From NCBI RefSeq assembly GCF_014174375.1, contig NZ_JABEQE010000006.1, positions 62,001 through 126,000 of the forward strand: a stretch of 64,000 nt of DNA, written 5' to 3'. This stretch comes from Gluconacetobacter asukensis. GTDB taxonomy: Bacteria > Pseudomonadota > Alphaproteobacteria > Acetobacterales > Acetobacteraceae. A program made the translations under genes and the position numbers. Under the pieces are notes generated by a model. It had not been told where the DNA came from, made no database searches, and saw only the letters and a program-made list of their open reading frames with translations. Of the stretch, positions 9,987 through 18,260 are shown piece after piece (the first letter of the stretch is position 1; each line of letters starts with the position of its first letter).

Positions 9987-11432
9987 ATGTCGTCTTATCC
10001 GGATACCTTGCTGTTTATCGACGGCCAGTGGACCGCGGCGCGGGACGGGCGGTTTATCGACGTCGTCAACCCCGCGACCGAGCAGGTGATCGGGCGCGTG
10101 GCCCATGCCGGCCAGCCCGACCTGGCTGCCGCCGTGGCGGCTGCCGAACGCGGTTTCGCGCTCTGGAGCCGCATGTCGGTGTTCGAGCGCTATCGGATCA
10201 TGCGTCAGGCGGCGACGCTGCTGCGGGGGCGCGTGGACGAGATTGCTCCGGTCCTGACCCAGGAACAGGGCAAGCCGCTGGCCGAAGCACGGACGGAATT
10301 GCTGGGGGCGGCGGATACGATCGACTGGCTGGCCGAGGAAGGGCGCCGGGCCTATGGACGGCTGATCCCGTCGCGGGCCGTGGGGGTGAGCCAGGCGGTG
10401 ATCCGCAGCCCGGTCGGGCCGGTGGCGGCGTTCTCGCCCTGGAATTTCCCGGTCAATCAGGTGGTGCGCAAGGTCGGCGCAGCGCTGGCGACCGGCTGTT
10501 CGATCATCGTCAAGGCCGCCGAGGAAACGCCGGCCTCGCCGGCCGCGCTGATCCGGGCCTTTGCCGATGCCGGGGTGCCGGCGGGGGTGATCGGGCTGGT
10601 CTATGGCACGCCGTCGGAGATCTCGGAGACGCTGATCGCCCATCCGGCGATCCGCAAGGTGACGTTCACGGGCTCGACTGCGGTGGGCAAGATGCTGGCC
10701 GCGCTGGCCGGGTCGCACATGAAGCGCGCGACGATGGAACTGGGCGGCCATGGGCCGGCCATTATCTGCGCCGATGCCGATATCGACCATGCGGCGGCGA
10801 CGCTGGCGGCGGCGAAGTTCCGTAATGCCGGGCAGGTCTGCGTCTCGCCCACCCGTTTTCTGGTGGAACGTCCGGTTTTCGGCCGGTTCGTGGAGCGGTT
10901 CGCTGCCGTGGCCAAGGAGATTCGGGTGGGCGACGGGTTGCAGCCCGATACAAGAATGGGCCCGCTGGCCAATGTCCGGCGGGTGGATGCGATGGAAAGC
11001 CTGATCGGCGATGCGACGGCCAAGGGGGCGAAGATCGTGACCGGCGGGCAGCGGATCGGCAATGCCGGCTATTTCTTCGCGCCGACGGTGCTGACCGAGT
11101 TGAGCACCGACATGCGCATCATGAACGAGGAACCGTTCGGCCCGGTGGCGCTGATGAACCCGTTCGATACGCTGGACGAGGCGCTGGCCGAGGCCAATCG
11201 CCTGCCATACGGGCTGGCGGCCTATGCCTTTACCGGTGCCGCCCCCACGGCCGCCCGCCTGCGCGATGAGGTGCGGGCCGGGATGCTGACGGTCAATCAT
11301 CTGGGGCTGGCGCTGCCGGAAGTGCCGTTCGGGGGGATTGGTGATTCCGGCTACGGCTCGGAAGGCGGCAGCGAGGCGCTGGATGCCTATCTGGACACCC
11401 GATTCGTGACGATCCGCGACTATGCTGTCTGA
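9987..11432 (+). CDS. NAD(P)-dependent aldehyde dehydrogenase, succinate-semialdehyde-dehydrogenase-like
   Basis: Cytosolic aldehyde dehydrogenase of 481 residues, normal for the GabD/ALDH5 type. It shows the cofactor motif [10 protein letters not shown], the glycine motif FTGSTAVGK, the general-base Glu in MELGGHGP and the catalytic Cys in [25 protein letters not shown] and the [11 protein letters not shown] motif near the C-terminus are also present. The ATG at 9987 follows GGAGG at a spacing of 8 nt. The stop overlaps the nitroreductase start by 11 nt. It likely oxidises a semialdehyde formed in the pathway that includes the kinase and SDR upstream; the exact substrate cannot be read from the sequence. 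Confidence 0.92.
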   Translation: MSSYPDTLLFIDGQWTAARDGRFIDVVNPATEQVIGRVAHAGQPDLAAAVAAAERGFALWSRMSVFERYRIMRQAATLLRGRVDEIAPVLTQEQGKPLAEARTELLGAADTIDWLAEEGRRAYGRLIPSRAVGVSQAVIRSPVGPVAAFSPWNFPVNQVVRKVGAALATGCSIIVKAAEETPASPAALIRAFADAGVPAGVIGLVYGTPSEISETLIAHPAIRKVTFTGSTAVGKMLAALAGSHMKRATMELGGHGPAIICADADIDHAAATLAAAKFRNAGQVCVSPTRFLVERPVFGRFVERFAAVAKEIRVGDGLQPDTRMGPLANVRRVDAMESLIGDATAKGAKIVTGGQRIGNAGYFFAPTVLTELSTDMRIMNEEPFGPVALMNPFDTLDEALAEANRLPYGLAAYAFTGAAPTAARLRDEVRAGMLTVNHLGLALPEVPFGGIGDSGYGSEGGSEALDAYLDTRFVTIRDYAV

Positions 11433-12252
11433 CGCTGCCAGTCTGGCGGCGCTGTGGGCGGCGCGTTACCGCGCGGGAATGGCGCCGGGCGGCCTGCCGG
11501 ACGAGGCGATGCTCCGCCATCTGATGGCGCATCGTTCGGTGCGGGCCTATCGGCCCGATCCGGTCCCGGAGAGCGTGCTGGACGGGGCGGTGGCGGCTGC
11601 CCAGTCGGCTTCGACTTCGTCGAACCTTCAGGTGTGGAGCGTGGTGGCGGTCAAGGATGCCGAGCGGCGCGGGCGGCTGGCGGAACTGGCAGGTGGGCAG
11701 GCGCATATTCGCCAGGCCCCGCTGTTTCTGGCGTGGCTGGTCGATCTGTCGCGGCTGGCGCGGATGGGTGAGGCCCGGGCCCATGCCACCGAAGGGCTGG
11801 ATTATCTGGAAACCTTTCTTGTGGGCGTCGTCGATGCGACGCTGGCGGCGCAGAATGCCGCCGCCTTTCTGGAAGCCCAGGGGCTGGGGATCGTCTATAT
11901 TGGGGGGCTGCGCAACCATCCCGAACAGGTGGCGCGCGAACTGGGGCTGCCGGATCGCTGCATGGCGGTCTTTGGCATGTGCGTCGGCCATCCGGACCCG
12001 GACCGGCCCGCCGCGATCAAGCCGCGCCTGCCGCAATCGGTCGTGCTGCATCGCGAGCGTTACGATATCGCAGGCGAGGGTGAGGCGATCGGCCGGTATG
12101 ACGGGGCCGACGAGGCTTTTCAGTGCGAGCAGGGGCTGGCGCCCCGTGCGTGGTCGGACGTCATGCTGCGCCGCGTCGCCGGTCCGCAATCGCTGAGCGG
12201 ACGCGACCGACTGCGTGAGGCGCTGGATGTGCTGGGATTTGCGCTGCGATAA
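11422..12252 (+). CDS. NADPH-dependent nitroreductase family oxidoreductase (NfsA-like)
   Basis: A 276-residue FMN flavoprotein of the nitroreductase superfamily. [14 protein letters not shown] near residue 33 is the FMN-phosphate binding start of the fold, followed by [15 protein letters not shown]. The central [20 protein letters not shown] and FGMCVGHPD match the NfsA/Frp subgroup, as does the C-terminal basic tail with LGFALR. Members reduce nitroaromatics, quinones or flavins with NADPH; the natural role here is unknown. The start overlaps the aldehyde dehydrogenase stop by 11 nt, so expression is probably coupled to that gene. Confidence 0.88.
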   Translation: MLSDAASLAALWAARYRAGMAPGGLPDEAMLRHLMAHRSVRAYRPDPVPESVLDGAVAAAQSASTSSNLQVWSVVAVKDAERRGRLAELAGGQAHIRQAPLFLAWLVDLSRLARMGEARAHATEGLDYLETFLVGVVDATLAAQNAAAFLEAQGLGIVYIGGLRNHPEQVARELGLPDRCMAVFGMCVGHPDPDRPAAIKPRLPQSVVLHRERYDIAGEGEAIGRYDGADEAFQCEQGLAPRAWSDVMLRRVAGPQSLSGRDRLREALDVLGFALR

Positions 12253-12278
12253 GGGCCGGACCTGACGGGGTGACACGT

Positions 12279-13136
12279 ATGCAACGCCGCGCTTTTCTTC
12301 AATCTGCTTCGGCCCTGTTCGTTTCTCCGGCTTCCGCGCGGACGCCGGCGCCCGGTCCGATTGCGGCGTATGAGCAGGCGACCGGTGGGCGGGCTGGCGT
12401 TTTTGCCGCGAATGTCTCCAGCGGAAAGACATTTTCCTGGCGGCAGAACGAACGGTTCGTCATGTGCAGCACGTTCAAGGCGTCGCTGGCGGCGTGCATG
12501 CTGGCGCGTGTCGACCAGGGCACGGCGGATTTGGATGAGGTCATCGCCTTTACGGCTGCGGACATGGGGACGATGTATGCCCCGGTCGCAAAGGCGAATC
12601 TGGGCCGGGGGGCCCTGTCGGTGCGCGAGATGTGCGCCGGGGCGGTCGAATTCAGCGACAATGTCTGCGCCAACAAGCTGCTGGCGCGTGTCGGCGGTCC
12701 GGCTGCGTTGACGCGTTTCTGGCGGGCGATTGGCGACGATGTGACGCGCCTTGACGATATCGAGCCCTATCTCAACCGCACACCGCTGGGGGGTGTGCGC
12801 AACACGACGACCCCCCTGGCGATGGCCGGGATCGCGCGGCGGCTTGTCCTGGGCGACGTGCTGTCGGACGGGTCGCGCGCCACGCTGAAGAGTTGGCTGG
12901 TCAATTGCCAGACCGGAAAGAACCGGCTGCGCGCGGGACTGCCCGGCGATTGGGTCGTGGGGGACAAGACGGGGAATAACGGCAGGGATATTGCCGGTGA
13001 TATCGCCATCGGGTGGCCCGGGACGGGTGGGCCGGTGATCATGGTCGTCTATACGCGTGGCGGTAATCCGACCGATGCGCAGTTTGCCGATGTGTTCGCG
13101 GGGATTGGCCGGCATGTGGCGGCGAGCCTGTCGTAA
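12279..13136 (+). CDS. class A serine beta-lactamase, exported (Tat-like signal)
   Basis: Periplasmic class A beta-lactamase of about 285 residues. All catalytic motifs are visible: CSTFK (Ser70/Lys73, with Cys at position 69 as in CTX-M enzymes), SDN in AVEFSDNVCANKL, EPYLN (the Glu166 loop, usually EPELN) and DKTGNNG (the KTG box). The N-terminus MQRRAFLQSASALF has a twin-arginine-like motif (RRAFL) before a short hydrophobic stretch ending in ASA, so Tat export is likely. The ATG at 12279 gives this signal; an in-frame GTG at 12270 would add three residues. No ampR-like regulator is adjacent. Spectrum cannot be predicted. It may be an intrinsic chromosomal enzyme. Confidence 0.92.
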   Translation: MQRRAFLQSASALFVSPASARTPAPGPIAAYEQATGGRAGVFAANVSSGKTFSWRQNERFVMCSTFKASLAACMLARVDQGTADLDEVIAFTAADMGTMYAPVAKANLGRGALSVREMCAGAVEFSDNVCANKLLARVGGPAALTRFWRAIGDDVTRLDDIEPYLNRTPLGGVRNTTTPLAMAGIARRLVLGDVLSDGSRATLKSWLVNCQTGKNRLRAGLPGDWVVGDKTGNNGRDIAGDIAIGWPGTGGPVIMVVYTRGGNPTDAQFADVFAGIGRHVAASLS

Positions 13137-13279
13137 CCGCTCGCGGGCCTGATGCGTGGGGCGCGGACTTGACGCGCCGCTTGATCTGGGGACTCTGGCC
13201 GGTCGGGACGTGCCGTGGGGCGCGTGCCTGTTGCGTCGTGCATGCGGCACGGAGCGTTTCGTCGTGAGAGAGCAGGATC

Positions 13280-14374
13280 ATGGATAGCGCCGATCAATTC
13301 CGTTTCACGCATATTCCGCACCCCGCGCCGGTATCGGTCGCACAGCGTGTGGAACTGCTGGCCAATCCGGGGTTCGGCCGCGTCTTTACCGACCACATGG
13401 CGGTGATCCGCTACAAGGAAGGGCAGGGCTGGCATAATCCGACGATCGAGGCGCGGGCGCCGATCGCGCTCGATCCGGCTGCTGCGGTGCTGCATTACGC
13501 GCAGGAGATCTTCGAGGGCATGAAGGCCTATCGCGCTGCCGATGGCGGCGTGGTGATGTTCCGCCCCGATGCCAATGCCCGCCGCTTCCGCCAGTCGGCC
13601 GAGCGCATGGCGATGGCGGAGGTGCCCGAGGCGCTGTTCCTGGAGGCGGTGCGCGAACTGGTGAAGGTCGATCGCGACTGGATTCCGTCGGGGGAGAGCG
13701 CCAGCCTGTATCTGCGGCCCTTCATGATCGCGAATGAAGCCTTTCTGGGCGTGAAGCCCTCGTCGGAATATCTGTTCATCGTCATCGCCTCGCCCGTTGG
13801 CGCGTATTTCAGCGGCGGTGCGGTGTCGGTGTGGGTGTCCGAGGATTATACGCGCGCGGCCCCCGGTGGCACGGGTGCGGCCAAGTGCGGCGGCAATTAT
13901 GCTGCCAGCCTGCTGGCCCAGCGCGAGGCGAAGGCGCAGAATTGCGACCAGGTGCTGTTCCTGGATGCCGCCGAGCATCGGTGGATCGAGGAGATGGGTG
14001 GCATGAACATCTTCTTCGTGATGGATGACGGCACGCTGGTCACGCCGCCGCTGGGGGGCACGATCCTGCCCGGTATCACCCGTGATGCGCTGCTGACGCT
14101 GGCGCGCGACAAGGGGCTGACGGTGCGCGAGGAACGCTACAGCATCGAGCAATGCTATGAGGACGCGGCCAGCGGACGCCTGGTGGAGGCCTTTGCCTGC
14201 GGCACGGCGGCGGTGGTGACCTCGATCGGCCGTTTCCGTGGGCAGCGCGGGGAGATCGTGATCGGTGCCGGCAATGGGGCCGATCCGGTGACCGAAGGGC
14301 TGCGTGATGCGCTGATCGGCATTCAGCGCGGTCAGCGCCCGGACCCCTATGGCTGGGTTCAGCGCGTCGACTGA
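13280..14374 (+). CDS. ilvE: branched-chain amino acid aminotransferase
   Basis: PLP-dependent class IV aminotransferase that interconverts Val, Leu and Ile with their 2-oxo acids in the cytosol. The 364-residue length fits the bacterial group II (fold IV) BCAT type. Motifs include EIFEGMKAYR, LYLRPFMIANEAFLGV, the PLP Lys in GTGAAKCGGNYAAS, EEMGGMNIFFVMDDG and the phosphate-binding FACGTAAVVTSIG. ATG 13280 lies after GAGCAGG. It is a single-gene unit followed by a strong hairpin that separates it from the convergent ridA gene. Confidence 0.95.
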   Translation: MDSADQFRFTHIPHPAPVSVAQRVELLANPGFGRVFTDHMAVIRYKEGQGWHNPTIEARAPIALDPAAAVLHYAQEIFEGMKAYRAADGGVVMFRPDANARRFRQSAERMAMAEVPEALFLEAVRELVKVDRDWIPSGESASLYLRPFMIANEAFLGVKPSSEYLFIVIASPVGAYFSGGAVSVWVSEDYTRAAPGGTGAAKCGGNYAASLLAQREAKAQNCDQVLFLDAAEHRWIEEMGGMNIFFVMDDGTLVTPPLGGTILPGITRDALLTLARDKGLTVREERYSIEQCYEDAASGRLVEAFACGTAAVVTSIGRFRGQRGEIVIGAGNGADPVTEGLRDALIGIQRGQRPDPYGWVQRVD

Positions 14375-14385
14375 TTGACGCTAAG

Positions 14386-14442
14386 GGCGGGGCCTTCAGC
14401 CCCGCCTTGCCGGGCTCCAAGGGGCAGAGCCCCTTGGAGCCC
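14386..14442. terminator. tandem GC-rich hairpins between convergent genes (bidirectional terminator / REP-like)
   Basis: Two hairpins sit back to back between ilvE (+) and the convergent ridA (-). The first has 8-bp arms GGCGGGGC/GCCCCGCC with a CTTCA loop (14386-14406), followed by TT. The second has perfect 14-bp arms beginning GGGCTCCAAGGGGC with an AGA loop (14412-14442). Neither has a long T tract. Similar AGA-loop or short-loop hairpins occur at 16248-16290 and 23646-23669, so this looks like a dispersed family used as transcription barriers. Confidence 0.65.
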
Positions 14443-14449
14443 GCGCGGC

Positions 14450-14803
14450 TCAGGGCAATGCCGCGATACCGGTCAACTCGACGCGCCAGGCCGGGTCGGC
14501 CAGACGGGCTTCGACGGTCGCGCGGGCCGGTTTGTTGCCGTGGTCCAGCCATTTGTCCCAGGCGCGGTTCATGTCCGCCAGATCGTCCATGTCGGCCAGG
14601 AAGATCTGGACCGACAGCAGGCGGCTCTTGTCCGTGCCGGCTTCGGCCAGAAGGGCATCGACCTGGTGCAGGATATCGGTCATCTGCACTGCGGCATCCT
14701 GCGACGGATCATCGGCGACCTGTCCGGCCAGATAGACCAGCCCGTTATGGATCGTTGCGCCGCACAGGCGGGTTTCGGGTTGCAGGCGGGTAATCGGACT
14801 CAT
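14450..14803 (-). CDS. RidA family (YjgF/YER057c/UK114) protein, cytosolic
   Basis: A 117-residue protein with no signal peptide. RidA proteins hydrolyse reactive enamine/imine intermediates released by PLP enzymes or amine oxidases. Conserved features are ATIHNGLVYLAGQVADD near the N-terminus, the QVDALLAEAGTDKSRLLSVQ helix-strand, and the imine-binding Arg in KPARATVEARLADPAWRVE. The start at 14803 (MSPITRLQPETRLCG) agrees with the family; a longer reading to 14854 adds 17 unlikely residues. It is convergent with ilvE, and RidA proteins commonly protect IlvE from 2-aminoacrylate damage, so proximity may be meaningful. Confidence 0.92.
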   Translation of the reverse strand: MSPITRLQPETRLCGATIHNGLVYLAGQVADDPSQDAAVQMTDILHQVDALLAEAGTDKSRLLSVQIFLADMDDLADMNRAWDKWLDHGNKPARATVEARLADPAWRVELTGIAALP

Positions 14804-14876
14804 GGCCGGTCTCTCTGTTCGTGGGGCGATGGAACGGACGATAGAATAACACACGCGCCTGTGACAGGGTTGGCCC

Positions 14877-16193
14877 TCAGCGTGCCGGCCGATCGGTCAG
14901 CATGTGCAGGAAGGCGATGATGTCCTGCCGTTCACGCGGGGTCAGGGCCGGTGCGTCGCCCGGGTGGCGGTCGAAGGGGGCATCCGTGACGTCGAGATTG
15001 GGGCGGTAGGGGGGCGGCAGGTCGTCATATCGCAGGACCTGGCCGTCGGTACCCCTGGGGTAGATCCGGTCGGGGGTGGTGTCGCGCAGCATGTAGAAAT
15101 CCAGAACCTGGTCCAGTGTGCGATAGACGCCATTATGGAAAAAGGCATGTCTGGTGGCGCTGTTGCGCAAGGTCGGTGTGATGAACAGGCCGCACATGTC
15201 GGCGCGGGTTGCCATGTCGGTGCGGACCGGCCCGCAGAGGCCCAGATCGTGGAATGAAGGGTCGCGATTGGCGGACAGGGCGCGGTTGCGCGGAACGCCC
15301 AGCGCCTCGAACTGATGGTCGGTCAGGAGCGGGGGCGTGCCGTCTGGGCCTGGACGGTCCGGGTGGCAGGCCGCGCAATTGCCCTTTGCCGGGTCGTTGA
15401 ACAGCAGGTAGCCCCGGCGCTGGGCGGGCGTCATGCGGCGGTGGCCTTCCAGCCAATCGTCGAACGGGCTGGCATAGGGGTGGAAGGACGGGTCCTCGAT
15501 CTGATAGCGCGCGATGGCGAACAGGGCTTCGGAGAGCAGCAGATTGTCCGAACTGGCGACGGCGGGGCCGCCCAGGCGGCGCAGCATGGGGGCGTAGGGG
15601 CCGTGCGTCAGGCGGGCCAGGACGACGGCGCGGCTGGAGGCCATTTCGTCGGGATTGAAGAGGGGGCCGTCGGCCTGCTGTTGCAGGGTATCGGCGCGGC
15701 CGTCCCAGAACAGGCCGCCCTGAGGGACCAGATTGGTGGCGGAGGCGGTGGTGTTCTGCGCGGTCTTGGCGCCGTGGGGGCCGATGGCGGTGGTCGACGG
15801 TGTGGCGGCGGATTCGGTTTCGGCGTCATCGGGACCGATGCTGAAGCCGGGGCGGGTTTCCAGATAGGTCAGGGTCGGGACCGCGCGCAGTCCGTCGCGT
15901 GTCAGGCTGGTGCCGCCCAGCGCCACGGCGGCAGAGCCCGCGGGTGCGTAATGATGGGCGGGGTCGTGGCAGGAGGCGCAGGATTGCCGCCCCGATCCGG
16001 ACAGGGCGGGATCGTGGAACAGGCTGCGCCCCACTTGCGCCATTGCCGAGAGCGGGGCGACGGGTGGGCGATGCAGCGTGACGGGGCAGGGGTTGCTGCC
16101 GTTGGGCGCCGGCAGGCAGGCGGCCGATGGCGCTCCGGCGGCGAGAGCCGGTGTGGCCAGAAGCGCCAGGAATGCGAATATCTTAAAAATCAT
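14877..16193 (-). CDS. periplasmic di-haem cytochrome c peroxidase / MauG-family protein
   Basis: A 438-residue exported protein starting at 16193 with signal peptide MIFKIFAFLALLATPALA. Two c-type haem motifs, CASCH (near residue 72, in SCASCHDPAHHYAP) and CAACH (in NCAACHPDRPGPDG), mark the di-haem CCP/MauG family. Such proteins reduce hydrogen peroxide with electrons from cytochrome c, or perform MauG-like long-range oxidations. The sequence is longer than classic CCPs (about 330 residues), which suggests the larger subgroup seen next to phosphatases or methylamine systems. Upstream on the same strand lies a secreted phosphoesterase separated by two hairpins, so it probably has its own transcript. 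Confidence 0.88.
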   Translation of the reverse strand: MIFKIFAFLALLATPALAAGAPSAACLPAPNGSNPCPVTLHRPPVAPLSAMAQVGRSLFHDPALSGSGRQSCASCHDPAHHYAPAGSAAVALGGTSLTRDGLRAVPTLTYLETRPGFSIGPDDAETESAATPSTTAIGPHGAKTAQNTTASATNLVPQGGLFWDGRADTLQQQADGPLFNPDEMASSRAVVLARLTHGPYAPMLRRLGGPAVASSDNLLLSEALFAIARYQIEDPSFHPYASPFDDWLEGHRRMTPAQRRGYLLFNDPAKGNCAACHPDRPGPDGTPPLLTDHQFEALGVPRNRALSANRDPSFHDLGLCGPVRTDMATRADMCGLFITPTLRNSATRHAFFHNGVYRTLDQVLDFYMLRDTTPDRIYPRGTDGQVLRYDDLPPPYRPNLDVTDAPFDRHPGDAPALTPRERQDIIAFLHMLTDRPAR

Positions 16194-16247
16194 TGGTGAA
16201 TATCGAGATATTTCCCGAAACCGGCGATGCCCATAACCCCAGGGGTG

Positions 16248-16290
16248 AAGGGGACGACTGTCCCCTTCCGGGTGCAGGGCAGAGCCCTGC
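16248..16290. terminator. double hairpin between phosphoesterase and di-haem peroxidase genes
   Basis: First hairpin: AAGGGGAC / GTCCCCTT with loop GACT (16248-16267). Second: GCAGGGC / GCCCTGC with loop AGA (16274-16290). They lie just after the phosphoesterase stop (16304, minus strand) and before the peroxidase start, so they probably end the phosphoesterase transcript. The short AGA loop is shared with the hairpin at 14412-14442. There is no T tract. Confidence 0.5.
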
Positions 16291-16303
16291 ATACTCCATG
16301 TTC

Positions 16304-17953
16304 CTAACGCGCAACCGGCTCGCCGGTCCGAGGATTCAGCAGCAGGCGGCCGATCCGAGGCGGCTGGGTGAAATCGAACAGGTCGCGCAGGTCGGCGGCG
16401 TCGGCGTCGAAGGAGCCGCCGCCCAGACGCGCGCCGTGCAGCCAGTTATCCTCGATGAAGCGGGCGACTGAGCTTTGGGTCAGCAGGACGTGGCTGACAT
16501 GGTTGGTCTTTGCCCATGGCGAGACGACCAGCAGCGGGATGCGGGTGCCGGGGCCGCAGCGGCCGTTGACGGGGCGGCCATCGACGCCCATCGGGCGGGG
16601 GGCGCTGCCGCAGCGGCCCGGGCCGTCCAGTTGGTCGGCCTCCGGATCGCTCGAAGAACGGGTGGGGGGGACGAAGGCGTGGTCGTACCAGCCATCGGAA
16701 TCGTCCCAGGCGATGATGATGGCGGTGTCGCGCCATTCCGGCCGCTGCTGCACCATGTTGACGATCTGGACCAGGCCCTGCTGTTCGTCCAGCGGGTCGG
16801 AATAGCCGGCATGGCCATCCTGATAGGCTGGGAGCTTGAGGAACGAGACGGCAGGCAGGTTGCCCGCGCGCAGGGCGGTGGTGAAGTCGCGCAAATCATA
16901 TTCATGATTGGCCGGATCGCGCGTGACGCCGTCGGCGGCGAAGGTGTGGCCGATGGATGCGACCGAAGCCGGGCGGGCATGGGTCGGGTTGGCGGTGCTG
17001 GGGAAATACTGGAACCAGTTATGGTGGGGGATGTAGTCGGTGATCGTCTCGCCGACCACGGGCGAGGGGGTGGAGCGGGCGCATCCGGTCGTGCCGTTCG
17101 GGTTGCGCGTGCCCAGGTCAAAGCCGCCCATGAAGCCGCCCCAGGTGATGCCGGCCTGGTTCAGCAGGTCGCCGACATTGCGCCCGCGCATCGTGACCTG
17201 GTTGCCGGGCACCGAGCAGACATCATAGGCCGGGTCGATGTCGTTGATCATCGTCCAGCCGCCCTGGCCGTCGGCGATATAGGGGGTGGCGGCGTGTCTG
17301 GTGGCCGGTTTCTGCGAGGTCTTGACGATCTGCATGCCGCCGGTCTGGCCGGAGACCACTTCCAGCGCGCCGGGGGTGGAGGGGCCGTACGTGTCGGTAT
17401 AGGTGGCGTCGCTCATGGCGAAATGCTGGGCGTATTGCCATAGGGCGGTGACGGTGTTGCCATCGAAATAGCCCATCACCTGGCCGCGCGTGGCGAAGGC
17501 GCCCACGCCGCCGGGGGTGCCGCGCCCGGTATGGAGGGGGAACAGGTCGGCCTTGCCGCCATGATAGGCCTTCTGTTCGGCGGTGTAGGCGTGGTTCTGG
17601 TCGGCGGTGGCGGCCTGGGTGCGGTCCAGGCGGAAGGGCAGGCTGGCGTCGGGGCCGTTGGCGGGGCCGGCATTGGGGTTGCTGGTCAGCAGCCCCGCCG
17701 TGACCAGCGTATTGACGGCCGGCGTGTCGGGCCGCGCCGTGAAGGCGGGTTCGCCGGGCGGGTTGGCGGCCTGCGGATAGGTGGCGAAGTAATGGTCGAA
17801 CGAGACGTTCTCGTCATACACGACGATCAGGTGCCTGATCGGTGTTGCGGTCTCTGTCGCCGGTGCGCTCTGCCGGGGGGCGGCCATGGCGGGCGTGGTG
17901 GCCAGCAGGGCCACCAGCGCGCTGGCGAGGCGGACAGGATGGGGGTGAGTCAT
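16304..17953 (-). CDS. secreted phosphoesterase family protein (phospholipase C / acid phosphatase AcpA-like)
   Basis: A 549-residue exported enzyme of the phosphoesterase (PF04185-type) family, covering phospholipases C and AcpA acid phosphatases. The N-terminus has a signal peptide (LASALVALLATTPAMA). The catalytic entry motif is VYDENVSFDHYFATYP, where family members have ENxSFDHYFG; TYTDTYGPSTPG, AWDDSDGWYDHAFVPP and GTRIPLLVVSPWAK are the later conserved blocks. It would act on phospholipid or phosphate esters in the periplasm or outside the cell. Phosphate control (a Pho box) was not seen. A 307-nt gap with a possible FNR-type site separates it from the divergent adhP. Confidence 0.88.
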   Translation of the reverse strand: MTHPHPVRLASALVALLATTPAMAAPRQSAPATETATPIRHLIVVYDENVSFDHYFATYPQAANPPGEPAFTARPDTPAVNTLVTAGLLTSNPNAGPANGPDASLPFRLDRTQAATADQNHAYTAEQKAYHGGKADLFPLHTGRGTPGGVGAFATRGQVMGYFDGNTVTALWQYAQHFAMSDATYTDTYGPSTPGALEVVSGQTGGMQIVKTSQKPATRHAATPYIADGQGGWTMINDIDPAYDVCSVPGNQVTMRGRNVGDLLNQAGITWGGFMGGFDLGTRNPNGTTGCARSTPSPVVGETITDYIPHHNWFQYFPSTANPTHARPASVASIGHTFAADGVTRDPANHEYDLRDFTTALRAGNLPAVSFLKLPAYQDGHAGYSDPLDEQQGLVQIVNMVQQRPEWRDTAIIIAWDDSDGWYDHAFVPPTRSSSDPEADQLDGPGRCGSAPRPMGVDGRPVNGRCGPGTRIPLLVVSPWAKTNHVSHVLLTQSSVARFIEDNWLHGARLGGGSFDADAADLRDLFDFTQPPRIGRLLLNPRTGEPVAR

Positions 17954-18260
17954 ACCGGGCGCGTATCCTGCTGATGTCGGTTTGGTGGCCGGAGCAGGGG
18001 TGAACCGATCGTGCGGGACGATCTCCCCCGGGCCATTGCCGTCCGGCGGCGGCCCCGGCGGTCGGCCCTCGTTCTATAAGGCGTCGTCCGGTCGTTGGCC
18101 AGAATGGAACGGAAGCGGAAGAGTGTGAATTCTTGATGATAGGTGCGGGCCCGGGCTGAAGCAGCGGTGTTGACGTAGATCACGTCCCCCCGGCCGCGGG
18201 CGGGCTAGCATGACCGACAAGGCGCCCCGTGCGCCGCCCCATGCAATGCGAGGAACGAGC
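17954..18260. other. divergent intergenic region between phosphoesterase and adhP
   Basis: This 307-nt stretch holds no convincing gene. It should carry promoters for the phosphoesterase (minus) and adhP (plus). The only clear element is the FNR/CRP-like dyad at 18169-18182, listed separately. GC-rich runs occupy 18040-18065. Confidence 0.6.
18169..18182 (+). promoter_or_regulatory. FNR-type dyad upstream of adhP
   Basis: TTGACGTAGATCAC resembles the FNR consensus TTGAT-N4-ATCAA, matching 8 of 10 defined bases. It lies 79 nt before the adhP start at 18261, a plausible position for an activator. FNR-family regulators commonly control alcohol dehydrogenases under low oxygen. The site is a pattern match only; a single-site match may occur by chance. 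Confidence 0.3.
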
